A stretch of 64,000 nucleotides of DNA. Source: Capsicum annuum. Taxonomy: Eukaryota > Streptophyta > Magnoliopsida > Solanales > Solanaceae. The position numbers were made by a program, and so were the translations under genes. Below, in pieces: positions 1 through 11,836 of this stretch. The notes beneath the pieces were generated by a model, which ran no database searches, was not told where the DNA came from, and was given only the letters and a program-made list of their open reading frames with translations. Location of the stretch: positions 46,483,180 to 46,547,179 of the forward strand of contig NC_061121.1 of the NCBI RefSeq assembly GCF_002878395.1. The letters run 5' to 3'. How positions within the stretch are numbered: the stretch's first letter is position 1; the number at the start of each line of letters is the position of its first letter.

Positions 1-1761
1 GGTGGGACCCTCTACTCGCAGGACAACCACCTCATCTAACCCTCTACTCGCAAGATAGATGTCTCAACCTACGCTGGCGACGTAGTTCTGGATCATAAGG
101 ATTGCTACCAGGAATTAAACCCTCTACTCGTAGGAATGTTCCCATCCTTAGCTCGCTCGGTGCTGAATCCTACTCCCAACTAAAAGACACTTAACGGGTT
201 CTTAACTGTACTCAATTGAACTAAATCTGTTCTCACATTATTATACTTTATCAATATGACAGAGTTTGCTTGATTTCGTTCTTTGATGGAGTATTTCTAA
301 ATGCCGCTTACTTTTAAGATAAGCTTACTATCTCACAAAATGTACAGAGGTCTGTAACGGAGTGAAATGGCCCGAGTATTCGATAAAGAATAATTTATGA
401 GATTATTGAGTTTTCCCCAAGTTTTGAAACTAACCGGGAGTTCATTGTTCATTGCTCGATTGAGATTACCGTGAAACTGACTCAGGTCTAGACCAGCAGA
501 CTATTTCGGGAATACATACCCCCAGCACACAATAGCATAAAGTAACACAAGATAGATAACTCATACACAACATGCCCATATACCATCATACGCAACACAT
601 AATTAAGGACTTCACACTTAGCAAATCAAATGGCCTCATTTCTTCATATAAGCATCCAATCAAAAATGTGGGGAGCATGCTTTGGGTCCACAACAAATAC
701 TACGCACAAACATCATAGTTACCTCAATAATTCATCATGGCATTCCATCATACACCCACAACACACCACAATTTCAAGAAAATCAACTATTCATAGGAAC
801 AAAGCATGAATTTATCTTTTAAGACCTACTGAACCACAATGCATAGTTTCCTATTCTCTTAAATATTTTGTCAAACATATGTAGACATAAGTTAAGCATA
901 TGGATATGGCATGAAATCATACTTTGGATAACAAACATATCAAATACTTAATTCTTCTTCACATAGGCATTTTAGCAATCACCTTACATGAACCATTTAG
1001 GGCATAGGTTTAATGCTCAATTTCATGCACCACAACACCATTATCCTTCAACTTCAACATCCATATTTCTCAATTCACAATCCAACTCACAGTTAGAAAA
1101 TATTTGACATATCAATCATTTATAAAGATATATAATTCCCAATAACAATTATCAAGTCATAACAAGAAAATAATGGAATAATAGTATAAATCAAGACTTA
1201 ATAATTTAAATCATCATATATTCATAATCAATTAAGTTTGGACCTATTATGTTATAGAAACAAAATCTCTAGTCTCTTAGGTATTTTCACAAACACCTTA
1301 CATGCACTTCTTAGGAATAGGTGGATTCATCAAGATTATAAGCATTCAGTCACCCATTTCATATATTTATACATCACACACCACCATAGTTTCCACAAAC
1401 ATACAAAGATCCCTTCTTGGATATCATCAACTTCAACAACATAATCACCAACCATCACAAAAATACTACACACATATAATTCAACCAACCCACATAATCA
1501 TCCCACACATATATCTCAACTATCATGTGAATACTACACACATACACAATGAAAATTTAGAAAGTATAATCATATATATATATATACACACATGTATCTT
1601 GAGCCTTTGAAAAAGAATTTGTGGGCTCTATGGACGAAAGGAGCCTATAGATAAACACTTGCATACCTTAGATTTCGTGGCCGGAAGAGATTGACGGAAG
1701 GAATTCTTGAATCAAAGCCTCCAATTAATTTCCCCCAATTCAAAACCCTAACCGTAACTTA

Positions 1762-1790
1762 ATATATATATATATATATATACATATATA
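1762..1790. repeat. (TA)n microsatellite
   Basis: This is a near-perfect TA dinucleotide run inside the LTR, just downstream (minus strand) of the TATA box. A shorter TA run lies at 1572-1586. Confidence 0.9.
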
Positions 1791-1834
1791 AGAGAAATAA
1801 GAGGAAAATAATACAAGTTCTCAGCTGAATGGGG

Positions 1835-1843
1835 TATTTATAG
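1835..1843 (-). promoter_or_regulatory. TATA box of the 1-2335 LTR
   Basis: On the minus strand the sequence is CCTCTATAAATACCCC, a strong plant TATA box. It lies about 490 bases inside the LTR start at 2335, a usual place for the U3/R border of a long LTR. Transcription would run toward lower coordinates. Confidence 0.6.
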
Positions 1844-2335
1844 AGGTTTAAAAGAGTGGTGAAAGACCAAAATGCCCCTAAGAAACAAATAAAACCCGAA
1901 TCTATCCTTCAGTGATCTATCCGATAGGCTAAAGTAAATTGGCCATAACGTTTTACTCCGATGTCCAAATTGGATGAAACCAATTTTATTGGAAAGAAGA
2001 CTCTCAGGATTTTCGTTGATATATAGCAGCTCACACAGTTCATTATGTAAAAGGAGTTATGATTGTTTGAAGTTGACCAAAAAAATTGCCTGGCTACAGT
2101 ATTTTTTTCTGCATATTTTAATGTTCACAGTTCGATCGAAATGGTCGTAACTCATCGCTCGAGTGTCCGTTTTGGGTGATCCATATATCGTTGGAAATAT
2201 TATTCGATGCTCTACGAAATGGTGGGTTGAAATCCAAGAAATGACACACAGAAAAATTATAAATCATTCTCGAAGATAGGATCCAATACGTTTACGCACA
2301 AAATTTCAACGAAAAAAAATTTCTGGGGTATTACA

Positions 2336-3822
2336 CCTATGATAGTCAATCATTAATTTTTGTTCAAAACACATTACCCTCTCCAAGTTCAATCACTTTA
2401 AACCCAACTATGTATATTAATGAAAGTCAACAATGTGACACAAAGAAATCAAGCTATGGCATCACATTAACAAACAACCATGCATATGTACAAGTTACAC
2501 TACCTAAACAAGTAAGCAGCCAGTAATACAACCCATGTTCCCTTACAATAAAGAAGTCCCTCCTCACTTACATATGGAATCAAGCATGTCAATGCGGGGA
2601 CGGCTAAGAGACACTCACTCTAAAAAAGAAGTTCTAATAAATGTATGTCAAATACCATAAGCTTGCCCTTATTTTCATTACCTAAGCTTTCAGACAGTTA
2701 AGTTAGGATCACTATAGGACTTTTCTTCATCTTGTAATATAGGCTTGTGGATAGTATGATACGTAAAGATATTTAAAGTGACTAGGCCTCCTTGGCACTA
2801 CACTAACTTTTGGAGTCTCACATATTGACCCTTAACTTATTTCTCCCTTTCTTTATTAAAGAAAATTCAGGTTGGGTACGGTCTTTTAGTCTTTTATTTT
2901 CTTTTTTTCACAACTTTTCTTTTCTTATTCTTTTTCTACCACACCCAGCCTTGTATTCTTTTCTCTTATTTTACCTTTCTTCATACTCACTTTACATCAC
3001 ACACCCCTATGATAGCCACCCTCAACTTAAGCTATTTGCCTAAGTCAAAGTACATATTATCCAAGGAAGACCAGGGCCAAAATAGGTTCATTGTGATACA
3101 AATGGGATGGTGATAGGTCTACAAGAAAAATAGACAGACAGGCTCAAAATTGGGATCAACGGATATCATTCACACATGGAAGGACGTTTAGGCTAAAAGT
3201 GGACTAATATAAACAATGGCCTATGATCCTTTCCTAACCATTATCCTACAACCTAGGCAAGACTAACCAGGCAAGTTCTGGATTTAACACACAAAGAAAC
3301 TTGGTAATATCTCACACACACTTGGCATAAAGGTATATCACAAGCTACTACCTGACCGGGTTATGCAATTATTAGAGATGATCATTGTGTCCCTAATACT
3401 AATGCCATAAAAAGATTCATAATAGTCGCATATAGATGCATATCATACAGTTACAAAATAGACAATTGGAGAGGTATTTATTATTTATCCCAGAAATCAA
3501 CAAAAATATGTCAACTGCCCTAGATACTTATTTTTCTCCTAGTTAACCATAAAACATCATGAAACAAAACACAATAAGCCTAAACATATCGGCTCTACTA
3601 GGAACAAGATTCTGGGGAAAAGAGACACAACCATAAAAACCTCAAGAGAATATCGACACCCATAAGTAGCCCCCTCAACTTAAAATTATGCACTATCCCC
3701 AATGCATCAAACCAAAACAAGAGAGTTAAAACATACATGTGGCACCATAGGTGCGAAGATCTGATGTCAACCACATCAGACGAATACAAACAATAAAACA
3801 CCTTGGGTTGCCTCCCAAGCAG
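2336..3822 (-). other. 3' non-coding part of the Athila-like element
   Basis: This follows the gag-protease pseudogenes on the minus strand. At 3795-3825 the minus strand reads GCTGCTTGGGAGGCAACCCA, a signature I associate with the end of pol and the following purine-rich tract in Athila-type elements. Beyond it lies A/T- and pyrimidine-rich sequence with stops in all frames and no recognisable envelope-like protein. Short ORFs at 2810-3043 and 3598-3801 show no domain. The 3' LTR expected at the left is absent; the LTR ending at 2335 belongs to another family. Confidence 0.5.
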
Positions 3823-3929
3823 CGCCTGATTTAATGTTACGGCACTACTCGGTCATCTTGACTACTCAGAATTTATCAAGACACCTTGTTGATACCTCTT
3901 TAGTTTACTTGTTGAATCCAAAAAGTTCT

Positions 3930-4590
3930 TTATTCGTAGTCCAGCCACTTTGGAAGCACTAACACCTTTGCTTTCAAGTTCAACCACACCAGCCATGGTC
4001 TCCACAGTAGACCTATCCTTAATTGGTACATCTCGCTTATCTTTGTAGAATACATCAACAATCGAGAAAAACTCATCTTCTTTTGTTGTTTAATAGATTT
4101 ACACACTTTAAAACTAACCCCTTCCTCGTTAAGCCTAAATTTCAGCTCATTCAACTCCAGTCAACTAACACTCTCCCAGTTGCTAAGAACGACCTACCCA
4201 AAATTATGGGTACTTCAAAGTCTACTTCACAATCAAGAATTACAAAGTCGACAGGAAATATAAAATCAGCCACCTTTACAAGTACATCATGTATAATCCC
4301 CATGGGCTACTTCACAGACCTATCTACCATAACTAGTCTCATGTTTGTGGGGGTAGGATCTCCCAAACCCAATTTCTTATAAACAACAAATGGCATCAAG
4401 TTTATACTAGCTCCCAAAACACATAGTTCTTTTGCAAAATCAAGAGACCCAATAGTGCATGGGATGGTAAATGCTCCCTGGTCTGCCTTCTTCTGCACCA
4501 AAGACCCTATGGAGATAGCACCACAATCATGGAGATTGTCCACTAGCTCATAGCTAGCTGTCCTCTTCTTTGTGACAAGGTATTTCATGA
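3930..4590 (-). pseudogene. Athila-like retrotransposon aspartic protease, decayed
   Basis: Minus-strand reading gives FTIPCTIGSLDFAKELC, then LGASINLMP and KKLGLGDPTPTNMRL. After a stop at about 4305 it continues with [20 protein letters not shown]. These are the active-site and flap-to-C-terminal parts of the protease of Athila/Calypso Ty3/gypsy elements, which matures the Gag-Pol polyprotein. The active-site Asp expected before L-G-A-S is Val, so the enzyme would be dead. A linker (ELKFRLNEEGVSFKVCKS, about 4154-4090) follows, and then the frame runs straight into 3' non-coding sequence. No reverse transcriptase, RNase H or integrase is found, pointing to a large internal deletion near 3840-3930. 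Confidence 0.8.
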
Positions 4591-4591
4591 A

Positions 4592-6490
4592 CTATGCATA
4601 CCCAGGCATTTGTTCCAATGCTTCCACCAATGTCAAATTGATCATCAACTTCTTAAGCATGGTTATAAATTTGCCAAACTTTGTGTTGTCGGTCTTCTTC
4701 TTAAATCTATGAGGAAAGGAAAGCAGCGGTTTTGGAAGAGAAGTCACCACTGCTTTCTTTTCTTTGTCTTTCCTTTTTTCCAATCCATCACCCAACTGAT
4801 GATTAGAAGGAACATCAATGTCATCCTATTTCTCAGACTCCACATGATTACTTTCTTCAAGCTTGGCACCTTCTTTGATCACCTCTTCAATAACAGCTTT
4901 GCCTATAGAAGGGCATAGTAATACCTTACTACTCCGTGTGGTAATTACCATGAAATATCCATAGTTTTGAGGGTTATGAACTATATCACTTAGAGAAGTC
5001 CCACTCTTTCTTTGGTTGAATACTGCAGATAATTGGTTCATCTGCTACTCCAGTTATTTTATAGCAGTTGAGTGTGAATTTACTAATTGACTCATGGAAG
5101 ATAAGTCACTCTTCATCACTGTCACCCCAGTATTTGTTACCTCAACTCCCTTGACTAGTTTATCTATCATGTCCTCTATGGACAGTTTGCCTGAACTGGT
5201 GGCAACATTATCACAACTTCCATGAGGTACATACAATCCACTCCTGTCATTATTATTGTTCCACCCCCTTGATCTCTATCCTTGTAATCAGACTTATCGT
5301 AATAGTTTTGACCTTGGTTTCCTTGGCTATTGCCTTAGAAACCCCCGATTGTTTAGATAGTTTGCATTTTCTTCTGAATCAGAGTCAGCTCTGCCTTGGG
5401 ATCCCACAACTTTCACTTTCTCAGTCTTTCTAGATAATAAATGATTGGTCAACAAATCCATTTACGTCTTCAAGTATGCCATGTCCTAGTCACATTTCTC
5501 ATCTTTCTTGCATTGCTCTACAATCATACCTCCAGACATAGTAGCGCTTGCTACCACAGAATCCCTGGTATGCCAAGCTCTGCTTTGTTTGGTAATATGA
5601 TCATGCATCTCCGAGGACTCTAGAAAAGTGAGATCCATAAATGATTCTCCTGTAGCATTATCGATGATTGGCTTTGTAATAGAGTTCAAGGCCTAATAGA
5701 GAGTCTCTATCAAATGAATATCAGTCATATTATGATTCGGGCATTTCATCAGCTTATTTTTAAATCTCCCCCAAGTCTCTTAAAGAGCTTCAGTTAGAAG
5801 TTGTCGAATGTTGCTGATCTCATCTCTCAACTGTACCCTTCTAGAAAGTGGAAAGAACCTTTCTAGGAAAGCCTCTTTCAACTGCCTCCAGTTGGTTATA
5901 GAATTGAGAGCCAGTCTATTGAGCCATAATGTTTCCTCTCCAGACAGAGACAATGGAAACAAGCGTAGTCGGATACCATTTTTTCCCACTCCCGGGTTAT
6001 CAAAGGATTTGGAAATAGTGGTGACAAAGTTTACTAAATATATATTAGGATCATCCCCTGGGAGTCCACCAAACAACCTCTTCAGATGGAGGAGTTGAAT
6101 TATCGTGCTTGTAATATTAAACTTATCTTCTGGTGATAGAGGAGGAGGAATAATATGTCCAATAGCACCTGCTCCATCCATTCCATCCTTTTCATAATTA
6201 ATATTAAACTGCACAGGCTGACGATTTTGCCTTGCTCTAAAAGGACGATTTCTGATTACATTCCAGTTCACTGGAGTAGCTACATTATCTATACGCCTTG
6301 GGTTAGTAGGATCTAACAAGTACTTATCCCTCAAATCATCATCATTAGGATTAGGATGACATGCAGGTTGACCATCATTCTGTTGATCAATCTATATGAC
6401 GGCTAGTGTTTTAACTTTCTGAGGGTCTACCATTCTGCCAATTAACTGTGGTTCTGGATGTACTGGTAATAATGGTGAACCCTATCTCCA
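4592..6490 (-). pseudogene. Athila-like gag, decayed
   Basis: The longest open stretch (6334-5780, 184 codons) contains the retrotransposon Gag capsid region: LKRLFGGLPGDDPNIYLVNF, LRLFPLSLSGEETLWLNRL and LKEAFLERFFPLSRR. Downstream are broken segments: a coiled-coil-like stretch at 5236-5054, MNQLSAVFNQR at 5041-4826, and FITMLKKLMINLTLVEALEQ at 4795-4592 just before the protease. Stops and frameshifts separate them. Gag forms the cytoplasmic virus-like particle that packages element RNA. The N-terminus probably reaches about 6490, upstream of the best ORF, with stops inside. The PBS lies about 120 bases further upstream, as expected. Confidence 0.8.
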
Positions 6491-6607
6491 TGTACTTGGC
6501 ATACACAATAACTACCCTTCACAAATCAAAAACAACAAACAAAGGTAAAATTTGGAAAACTTGACCAATGATTAATTAACAAACACAAACTTAATTTACA
6601 ACCATAT

Positions 6608-6625
6608 TCCCCGACAATGGCACCA
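6608..6625 (-). other. Primer-binding site, tRNA-Asp type (Athila-like element)
   Basis: The minus strand reads TGGTGCCATTGTCGGGGA, a slightly mutated copy of the TGGCGCC-type PBS used by Athila-lineage elements and complementary to the tRNA-Asp 3' end. It sits five bases past the LTR end (6631), as a PBS should. Confidence 0.75.
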
Positions 6626-7583
6626 AAATTTGATACGCCCAAATTACAACTCTTGTTAGAAAGTGTAAGCGGTCACTGTCATATAGAACCCAACTGGGTT
6701 AGGTACCAAATCCTATAGGGAATACTATGCTCACTAAGTATTATGGTTGTTATTAGACTATTGATCAAGGGTTCCAGAATAAAGTGAGGGTTTTGATTTA
6801 TCAACTGTATTCAAATGTTTGTCATAGAAAGTAATCTAAATGTTGATTTTATTGCAAATAGTAATTCAATATGAGTAGTCAAACTAGATTTATGATTACC
6901 AAGATGCTTAAGAAGCTAGGGTTGTGAACTATTTTGAATTCCCAATGAACAATTCTAATTGCAAGAGTAATTGAATGCTATGGTTTAACCATTAGTTTTT
7001 CAACTTAAATGAGTAGCTTATCCCTTAATTCTTTCAAACTTAAGGAACGTATTATTTATTCAACTATATTCTCACATGGGTTGATCCGATTAAGGCATCT
7101 ACCCTCTATCCAAAAGTTAAAGCCTTAAAATTTATGTAAACCCTTTCTTTTCCCAACAAACAATTTTCTATTCGAACAAGTGTTGTTCTTGGGCTCACTT
7201 TTTAAGTTTGCAGCCAAGAAAAGTCATTAAAGAGAAGAAGGGTTTATGCAATATCAATTAATCATGGGAATCTACTAGATTCATAAACCCCAATTAACTA
7301 TTCACATCAAGACTCCTATAACCCTGGTTGTGGGAGCTTAGCCACACATCTCCATCATAGAAAGAGAAGAAGTCATTGTGTTATTCATAAATTAATTCAA
7401 AATTTACTTACAAAATTCACAATTATTGTTCTTCAATCTTCAATGAAGAAAATAATAATAGAATCTAGATCCACAATTCTAGAATGAATCCCCCCCAAAA
7501 AAACTTGGTACAATATGTTTCAAGTATAGAAACCCTAATAAAAGATAAAAGATCAAAGATACCTAATAAAAACTAAAGCTGGG

Positions 7584-7592
7584 TATTTATAT
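7584..7592 (-). promoter_or_regulatory. TATA box of the Athila-like LTR
   Basis: The minus strand reads ACATATAAATACCCAG, a good plant TATA box. It lies about 700 bases inside the LTR on the transcription side and just downstream (minus strand) of the minisatellite, which therefore occupies U3. Confidence 0.6.
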
Positions 7593-7639
7593 GTTCCCAG
7601 GTAAAAAGGATTTAGAACTTGAATTTAGAAAAAAATTCA

Positions 7640-8145
7640 TCCAAATTGGTGGTCAAATTAGTGGTCCACCGCAAAATTGTTGGTCCACCATTTTAACCGT
7701 CACTGAGTGTTTTGATATCCTGAATTCTATTTGGTTCTGGTGGTCAGGTTGTTGGTCTACCGCAAAACTGATGGTCTACCATTTTTACCACTACTGGTCT
7801 TCTGAAATCCTAAATTTGGTGGTCAGGTTAGTGGTCCACCGTAAAACTGGTGGTCCACCATTTTCACCGTCGCTGAGTGTTTTGAAATCCTTAATTCTGT
7901 TTGAGTCTGGTGGTCAGGTTGGTGGTCCACTGCAAAATTGGTGTCCACCATTTTGACCATCAGTGGGTCTTCTGAAATCCTAAATCTGGTAGTCAGGGTT
8001 GGTGGTCTACCCCAAAACTAATGGTCCACCATTTTGACCATCACTGGGTCTTCTAAAATCCTGAATTCTATTTTAAGTCTGGTGGTCAGTTTGGTAGCCC
8101 ACCACAAAACTAGTGGTCCACCATTTTGACCACCAGTGGTGTTTT
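7640..8145. repeat. Minisatellite, six units of about 80-92 bp, in Athila-like LTR
   Basis: Units start near 7647, 7737, 7818, 7908, 7988 and 8080. Each begins with GGTGGTCAGG or a close variant and carries two copies of the near-palindrome GGTGGTCCACC separated by a short GCAAAACTG-like spacer, then CCATTTTGACC and TCTTCTGAAATCC. The repeat opens a 121-codon plus-strand ORF (7591-7956), an artefact of repetition. It sits in U3, upstream of the TATA box. Confidence 0.9.
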
Positions 8146-8292
8146 TCTGCTAATTTCCTGAGTTTTCTCCTTCAGCTAGCTCCTTACCCTGAAACACTAA
8201 AATCTAATATTAAATGTAACCTTGGTTGCTTAAAAACATGCAATTTTCCTAAGAAAAAGATGCACAATATTCCATCAAAATCTGGAACATCA

Positions 8293-8348
8293 GTACTCTC
8301 AGTCTAACTAGTCTCATTCGAGGACGAATGTTCCCAAGTGTGAGATAA
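8293..8348 (+). other. 3' end of a plus-strand chromovirus with polypurine tract
   Basis: The sequence CATTCGAGGACGAATG followed by TGTGAGATAA directly precedes the LTR at 8349. The same CATTCGAGGACGAATG-then-purine layout precedes the 3' LTR of the element at 42060-50662 (minus strand). It is the 3' untranslated end of the internal region. Everything further upstream in that element is missing, cut off by the Athila-like LTR. Confidence 0.7.
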
Positions 8349-8727
8349 TGTAATATCCCGTACTTTTGAGCTAGTCTTTGAACCGTCATTCCTATGTGTA
8401 TAAGCTATGATCTAAATGATTCCTATGTGAATATAAGTTTTATGATATTTATCCTTATGTTTGATTTGCTTTGAGGTGAAAAATGTCCATAATAATCACT
8501 TAGAACAAAGTTGAGCTTAGAGACTTTGATTCGTCCAAAGTTTGGTATTTGATCCTACAAGGGTTTAATTTAAACGTGTATAACTTTTCATATACATAGA
8601 ATTTTATAGCTCAAGACCCACCAAATTGTAGATAATTGAATTATCTTACGAACTATACCAATTTTGCCAAAATTTGATACCCGAGTGAAAAGTTATGGCA
8701 TTTTTTGTATGAGGCAGTAAGCCGATG

Positions 8728-8735
8728 CGATATCG
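8728..8735. repeat. CGATATCG palindrome in LTR U3
   Basis: A perfect 8-bp palindrome lies in a GATGCG-rich stretch about 380 bases into the LTR. Palindromes occur at a similar place in two other LTRs here (37030-37046 and 56463-56486). Confidence 0.6.
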
Positions 8736-10616
8736 ATGCGACGCATTGGTATGCATATGATGGAACTATTTCACATGCTAATTCAGTTTTTAAAGGGTCC
8801 AGGGGCACTTTGGTGACTTTCCCTCACCCAAATCCGCCCATAACACTTAATTTCATCCCCCAAAAGCAAAATACACTCAATTATTCATCTATTCTCTCAA
8901 ATAAAAACCCTAGCCTCCTCAAGAACACCAAGAACTTCATCAATCTTTCTTCAAGAAAAGCAAAACTCACGTCTAGTAATTTAAGAATGCTTTCAAGATT
9001 GTGTTTCTCCTTCAAGATTAAGGCTTTAAGGTATGTGGGAGTTCATCCATGGGTCCTCGTTTACCCATGGATCCCCAAAAACTCTTTTCTTATAATTAAA
9101 GAATGAATTTTTCATTACTATGGTAAGTTTTATATTCAAGAAAGATTGAATTTCATGTTTTCATAATGTTTTAAATTCAATTCAGCCCATGTATGATCCC
9201 ATGAAAGATTTTAAATTCCTAATGCTATGAATTTGAATTTTCCATACTTTATTCAAGTAAATTCTATGATAGATCCTAAATTCATGATGTTTTGTAATAC
9301 TCCCATATTTTAAATTCATGCCTTCCATATGTTTGATGAAATTCCCATATCATGTTAAGTCAATTTCAAGATGAATCTCCAAGTTGTGAATTTTTCCATG
9401 TAACTCTACTATTCCCTCATAATTAAGACATTCTCGTGTTCAAGTTATGAACTTTACATGTTTTGATGAAATACCCATGTCCTATTTCAAGCGAATACAT
9501 GTGAATTCCCCAATTCATGATTTTAGTTATGTAATCATGCTATGCTCCCATGTTTAAGACATATCCATGTCCAAGTTCATGATCCCCATGTGTTTGGCGA
9601 ATTACCCCATATTAAAGTATAAATCTCCACACGCTTGGTAGAATGCGCATGTGAATTGAATAGGGTAATCATGACACGTTACCATGTGTTCTCATTTATG
9701 TACAAGTCCACAACCTCTAAGTGTTTGATAAAATGCCTAAGTGAATGAATTGTGAACAATTGACTATGGCTATGCTTTCCAAGATCATGCTATGCTTTAC
9801 TTTCCATGCTATTGAGTCCTGGGGGTATTCAATACCAAAAAATCTAGTCGTTTACCTGACCTACAGTAGTTACAGAATAGTCTTAGTAATGTCAGAATCA
9901 GTAGTACTTAGTCAGTTATAGAACTCAGTGAACTTAGTCAACTTCAATCAGTTAATACGACCATTAACAGTTTAGTCAAACCTAGTACAGTCCAGTTTCA
10001 GTCCCAGCATCAGTTATACATTAATAATTACCTCAGAATCTATATGCACTGTTATTTTTAGAATACCATGACCTGAGCTTATCAGTTATTAGTTATTGAT
10101 TATCAGTTATCACTGTATGCACCAGCTAGTATTCTAGTGTCATTCAATTGGGAGTAGGATTTAGCACCGAGCGAGTGTAGGGATGGCGGCTTCCCCATCA
10201 GATAGGTAGAGTTGTTAGTAGCAATCCGTGTACTCTAGAACTACATATCCAGGATAGGATTTGAGGAGTCACCCATCTATTCAGGCTTGACTATCTCCTA
10301 GGGGTCACCCGTCAGTTTAGGATTGACACCCTTAGTCCTTCGGAACATCACAGTACATCAGTATAGTGGATCCACAGAGCTAGTATTAGTGCCTGTGGTA
10401 TGATTTTGACATCTTTCCAACTAGGGTTATAGGTTGGACTCCGATTAGCTTAGATTGGGGCATGTCAGTTAGATGAACAATCCCATAGTTTAGTTTTAGC
10501 TTCAGTCTCAGTATAGAACTTGTTCAGTTCTACAAAATCAAGTTATCAGTAATCGCAACTATCAGTTACTCAGTTATTAGAACTCAGTATTCAACTTAGT
10601 ATGAAACCTGTTACAT

Positions 10617-10710
10617 TCTTGGTTACAATCTTAGTTACAGTCTTAGTTACAGTCCAAGTTACAGTCTTAGTTATTATCTTAGTTATAGTCTCTGTCATAG
10701 TTTTAGTCCA
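10617..10710 (+). repeat. Short degenerate repeats of CTTAGTTACAGT
   Basis: About six imperfect tandem copies of a 14-16 bp unit related to TCTTAGTTACAG lie in the LTR. This looks like local slippage. Confidence 0.7.
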
Positions 10711-11337
10711 ATAATTAGATCAGTAACTCAGTTCAGTTTCAGGGTTGCTTGACCATAGCGTACAATTGTCAATATTTTAGTACTTTAGATTACTAACTAT
10801 TTCAGAATTATGTTATACTCTTGGTTTTACATTCTCAAATAATACAGTTTTCAAGAATTCATGCTCAATTATTTCATTCTACTCAGTCAGTCCCTTCCCC
10901 GTATGCATAATACTCTATAATTTTAGTCCAGTTATTCAGACTAAGTATAGTTCAGTCTTACATGCCCAGTATTCAGCTATCAATCATTCAGTTAATTAGA
11001 TAAGTTAGTATGTTTATGCATTCGTGCTTCGTGTGATTGTATATTTAGACCCTCAATTTATATTAGTCTCCATCATGTAGTTTCAGATCCAGTATTCAAA
11101 TAGAATCCATGTTTTATCATATCCCAACTTCAGTTATGCTTAAATCATTAAAGTAAAGTTTACAGAAACTAAGTATTGAGATTCACCATCTTATCAAAAA
11201 ATGTTTGTCACTAATACTTTGAGATATTTTTGTTTTCAATTTATTCCAGCCTATTGGTGAGTCTACTTACACTTAGCATGCATGTTTTACAATTACGTAT
11301 GAAATCAGTTTTACTTATTGCATTCACCCCTGCATAC

Positions 11338-11359
11338 TCAGTACATTCCAGAAGTACTA
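11338..11359 (+). promoter_or_regulatory. Shared LTR hairpin (copy 1)
   Basis: Arms AGTAC and GTACT flank a loop with ATTCCA, in a TACTCAGTACATTCCA context that recurs in five other LTRs (15453, 38256, 42529, 48700, 58166). The outermost base pair is lost here. It is about 480 bases before the LTR end. Function is unknown; RNA 3'-end formation is one guess. Confidence 0.5.
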
Positions 11360-11836
11360 ATCCACATATACGTCTGTGTGGCTACATTGTTTCATAATCT
11401 AGGTACTAATTATAGCCCGCATATCATGATTAGACAGTTGCAGATTCCAGCCAGAAGGTGATGAGTTCTCCTACTTTAAGAACTCCAGACACTTTTAGTT
11501 TATGTACACTTTATTTATTTTCCATGTGTATTGATTAGTGGTAGTTGGAGGCATGTCCCAATTATCTATAGTCAGTATATTAGAGGATTCATAGATGCCA
11601 GTCAGAGTCAGTCATGAAAATCTCAATTTCTTCCTTCAAGTTTATCAGTTTGTAAAGCTTTATCAATATTGTATTTATTTCAGATTTTCAATATGATTAT
11701 ATTTCCGCATAGCAGAATAGCTATTTACTATGTTATAATTTAGTTGCTTAACAGTATGCTAGATCATGGGTTATCTTTGGAGCACTTGTATTTCTAAGCA
11801 CCGTGTGACAACTTGGGGTAGCCTCGGGTTGATACA

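Larger units (their letters stand above)
1..2335 (-). mobile_element. Partial LTR of a Ty3/gypsy element, minus orientation
   Basis: The right edge reads ...GGTATTACA, so on the minus strand the LTR begins TGTAATACCCCAG, a normal TG start. The other end lies outside the window. A TATA box (1835-1843) and a TA-rich tract follow in minus-strand order. Bases 1-190 carry the module GGGAGTAGGATTCAGCACCG (minus strand) that recurs in six other LTRs here, flanked by repeated CCCTCTACTCG motifs. No coding sequence is visible; short ORFs at 1238-1610 are low-complexity. No PBS or PPT is adjacent at 2336, so it may be a solo LTR or the 3' LTR of a lost element. Confidence 0.75.
6631..8292 (-). mobile_element. 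5' LTR of the Athila-like element
   Basis: In plus sense the LTR starts TGATACGCCC, directly before the PBS on the minus side. It plausibly ends ...GGAACATCA at 8292, giving matched TGAT/ATCA ends and about 1.66 kb. The left end is fixed by the PBS; the right end is inferred from the matching terminus. A TATA box (7584-7592) and a six-copy minisatellite (7640-8145) lie inside. No second copy of this LTR is in the window. Confidence 0.65.
8349..11836 (+). mobile_element. 3' LTR of a plus-strand chromovirus, about 3.5 kb
   Basis: It starts TGTAATATCCCG just after the polypurine tract and ends ...GGGTTGATACA at 11836. The first 350 bases align well with the start of the minus-strand LTRs of the 42060-50662 element. 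The middle carries the landmark module (10147-10200) and the end carries the shared hairpin (11338-11359), so it is one LTR, although longer than its relatives. The flanking base at 11837 is inside the integrase of a minus-strand element, so this copy apparently inserted there. An ORF at 8705-9106 lies in the R/U5 part and shows no domain. Confidence 0.75.

Noticed and set aside
1238..1610. Overlapping plus ORFs of 68 and 102 codons
   Set aside because: Low-complexity H/I/T/Y-rich translations of AT-rich LTR sequence on the antisense strand of the element; no domain.
7591..7956. 121-codon plus ORF
   Set aside because: Produced by the GGTGGTCCACC minisatellite; antisense to the Athila-like element.
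8705..9106. 133-codon plus ORF in the LTR
   Set aside because: Lies in the R/U5 part of an LTR, no domain, and relatives of this LTR do not keep the frame open.
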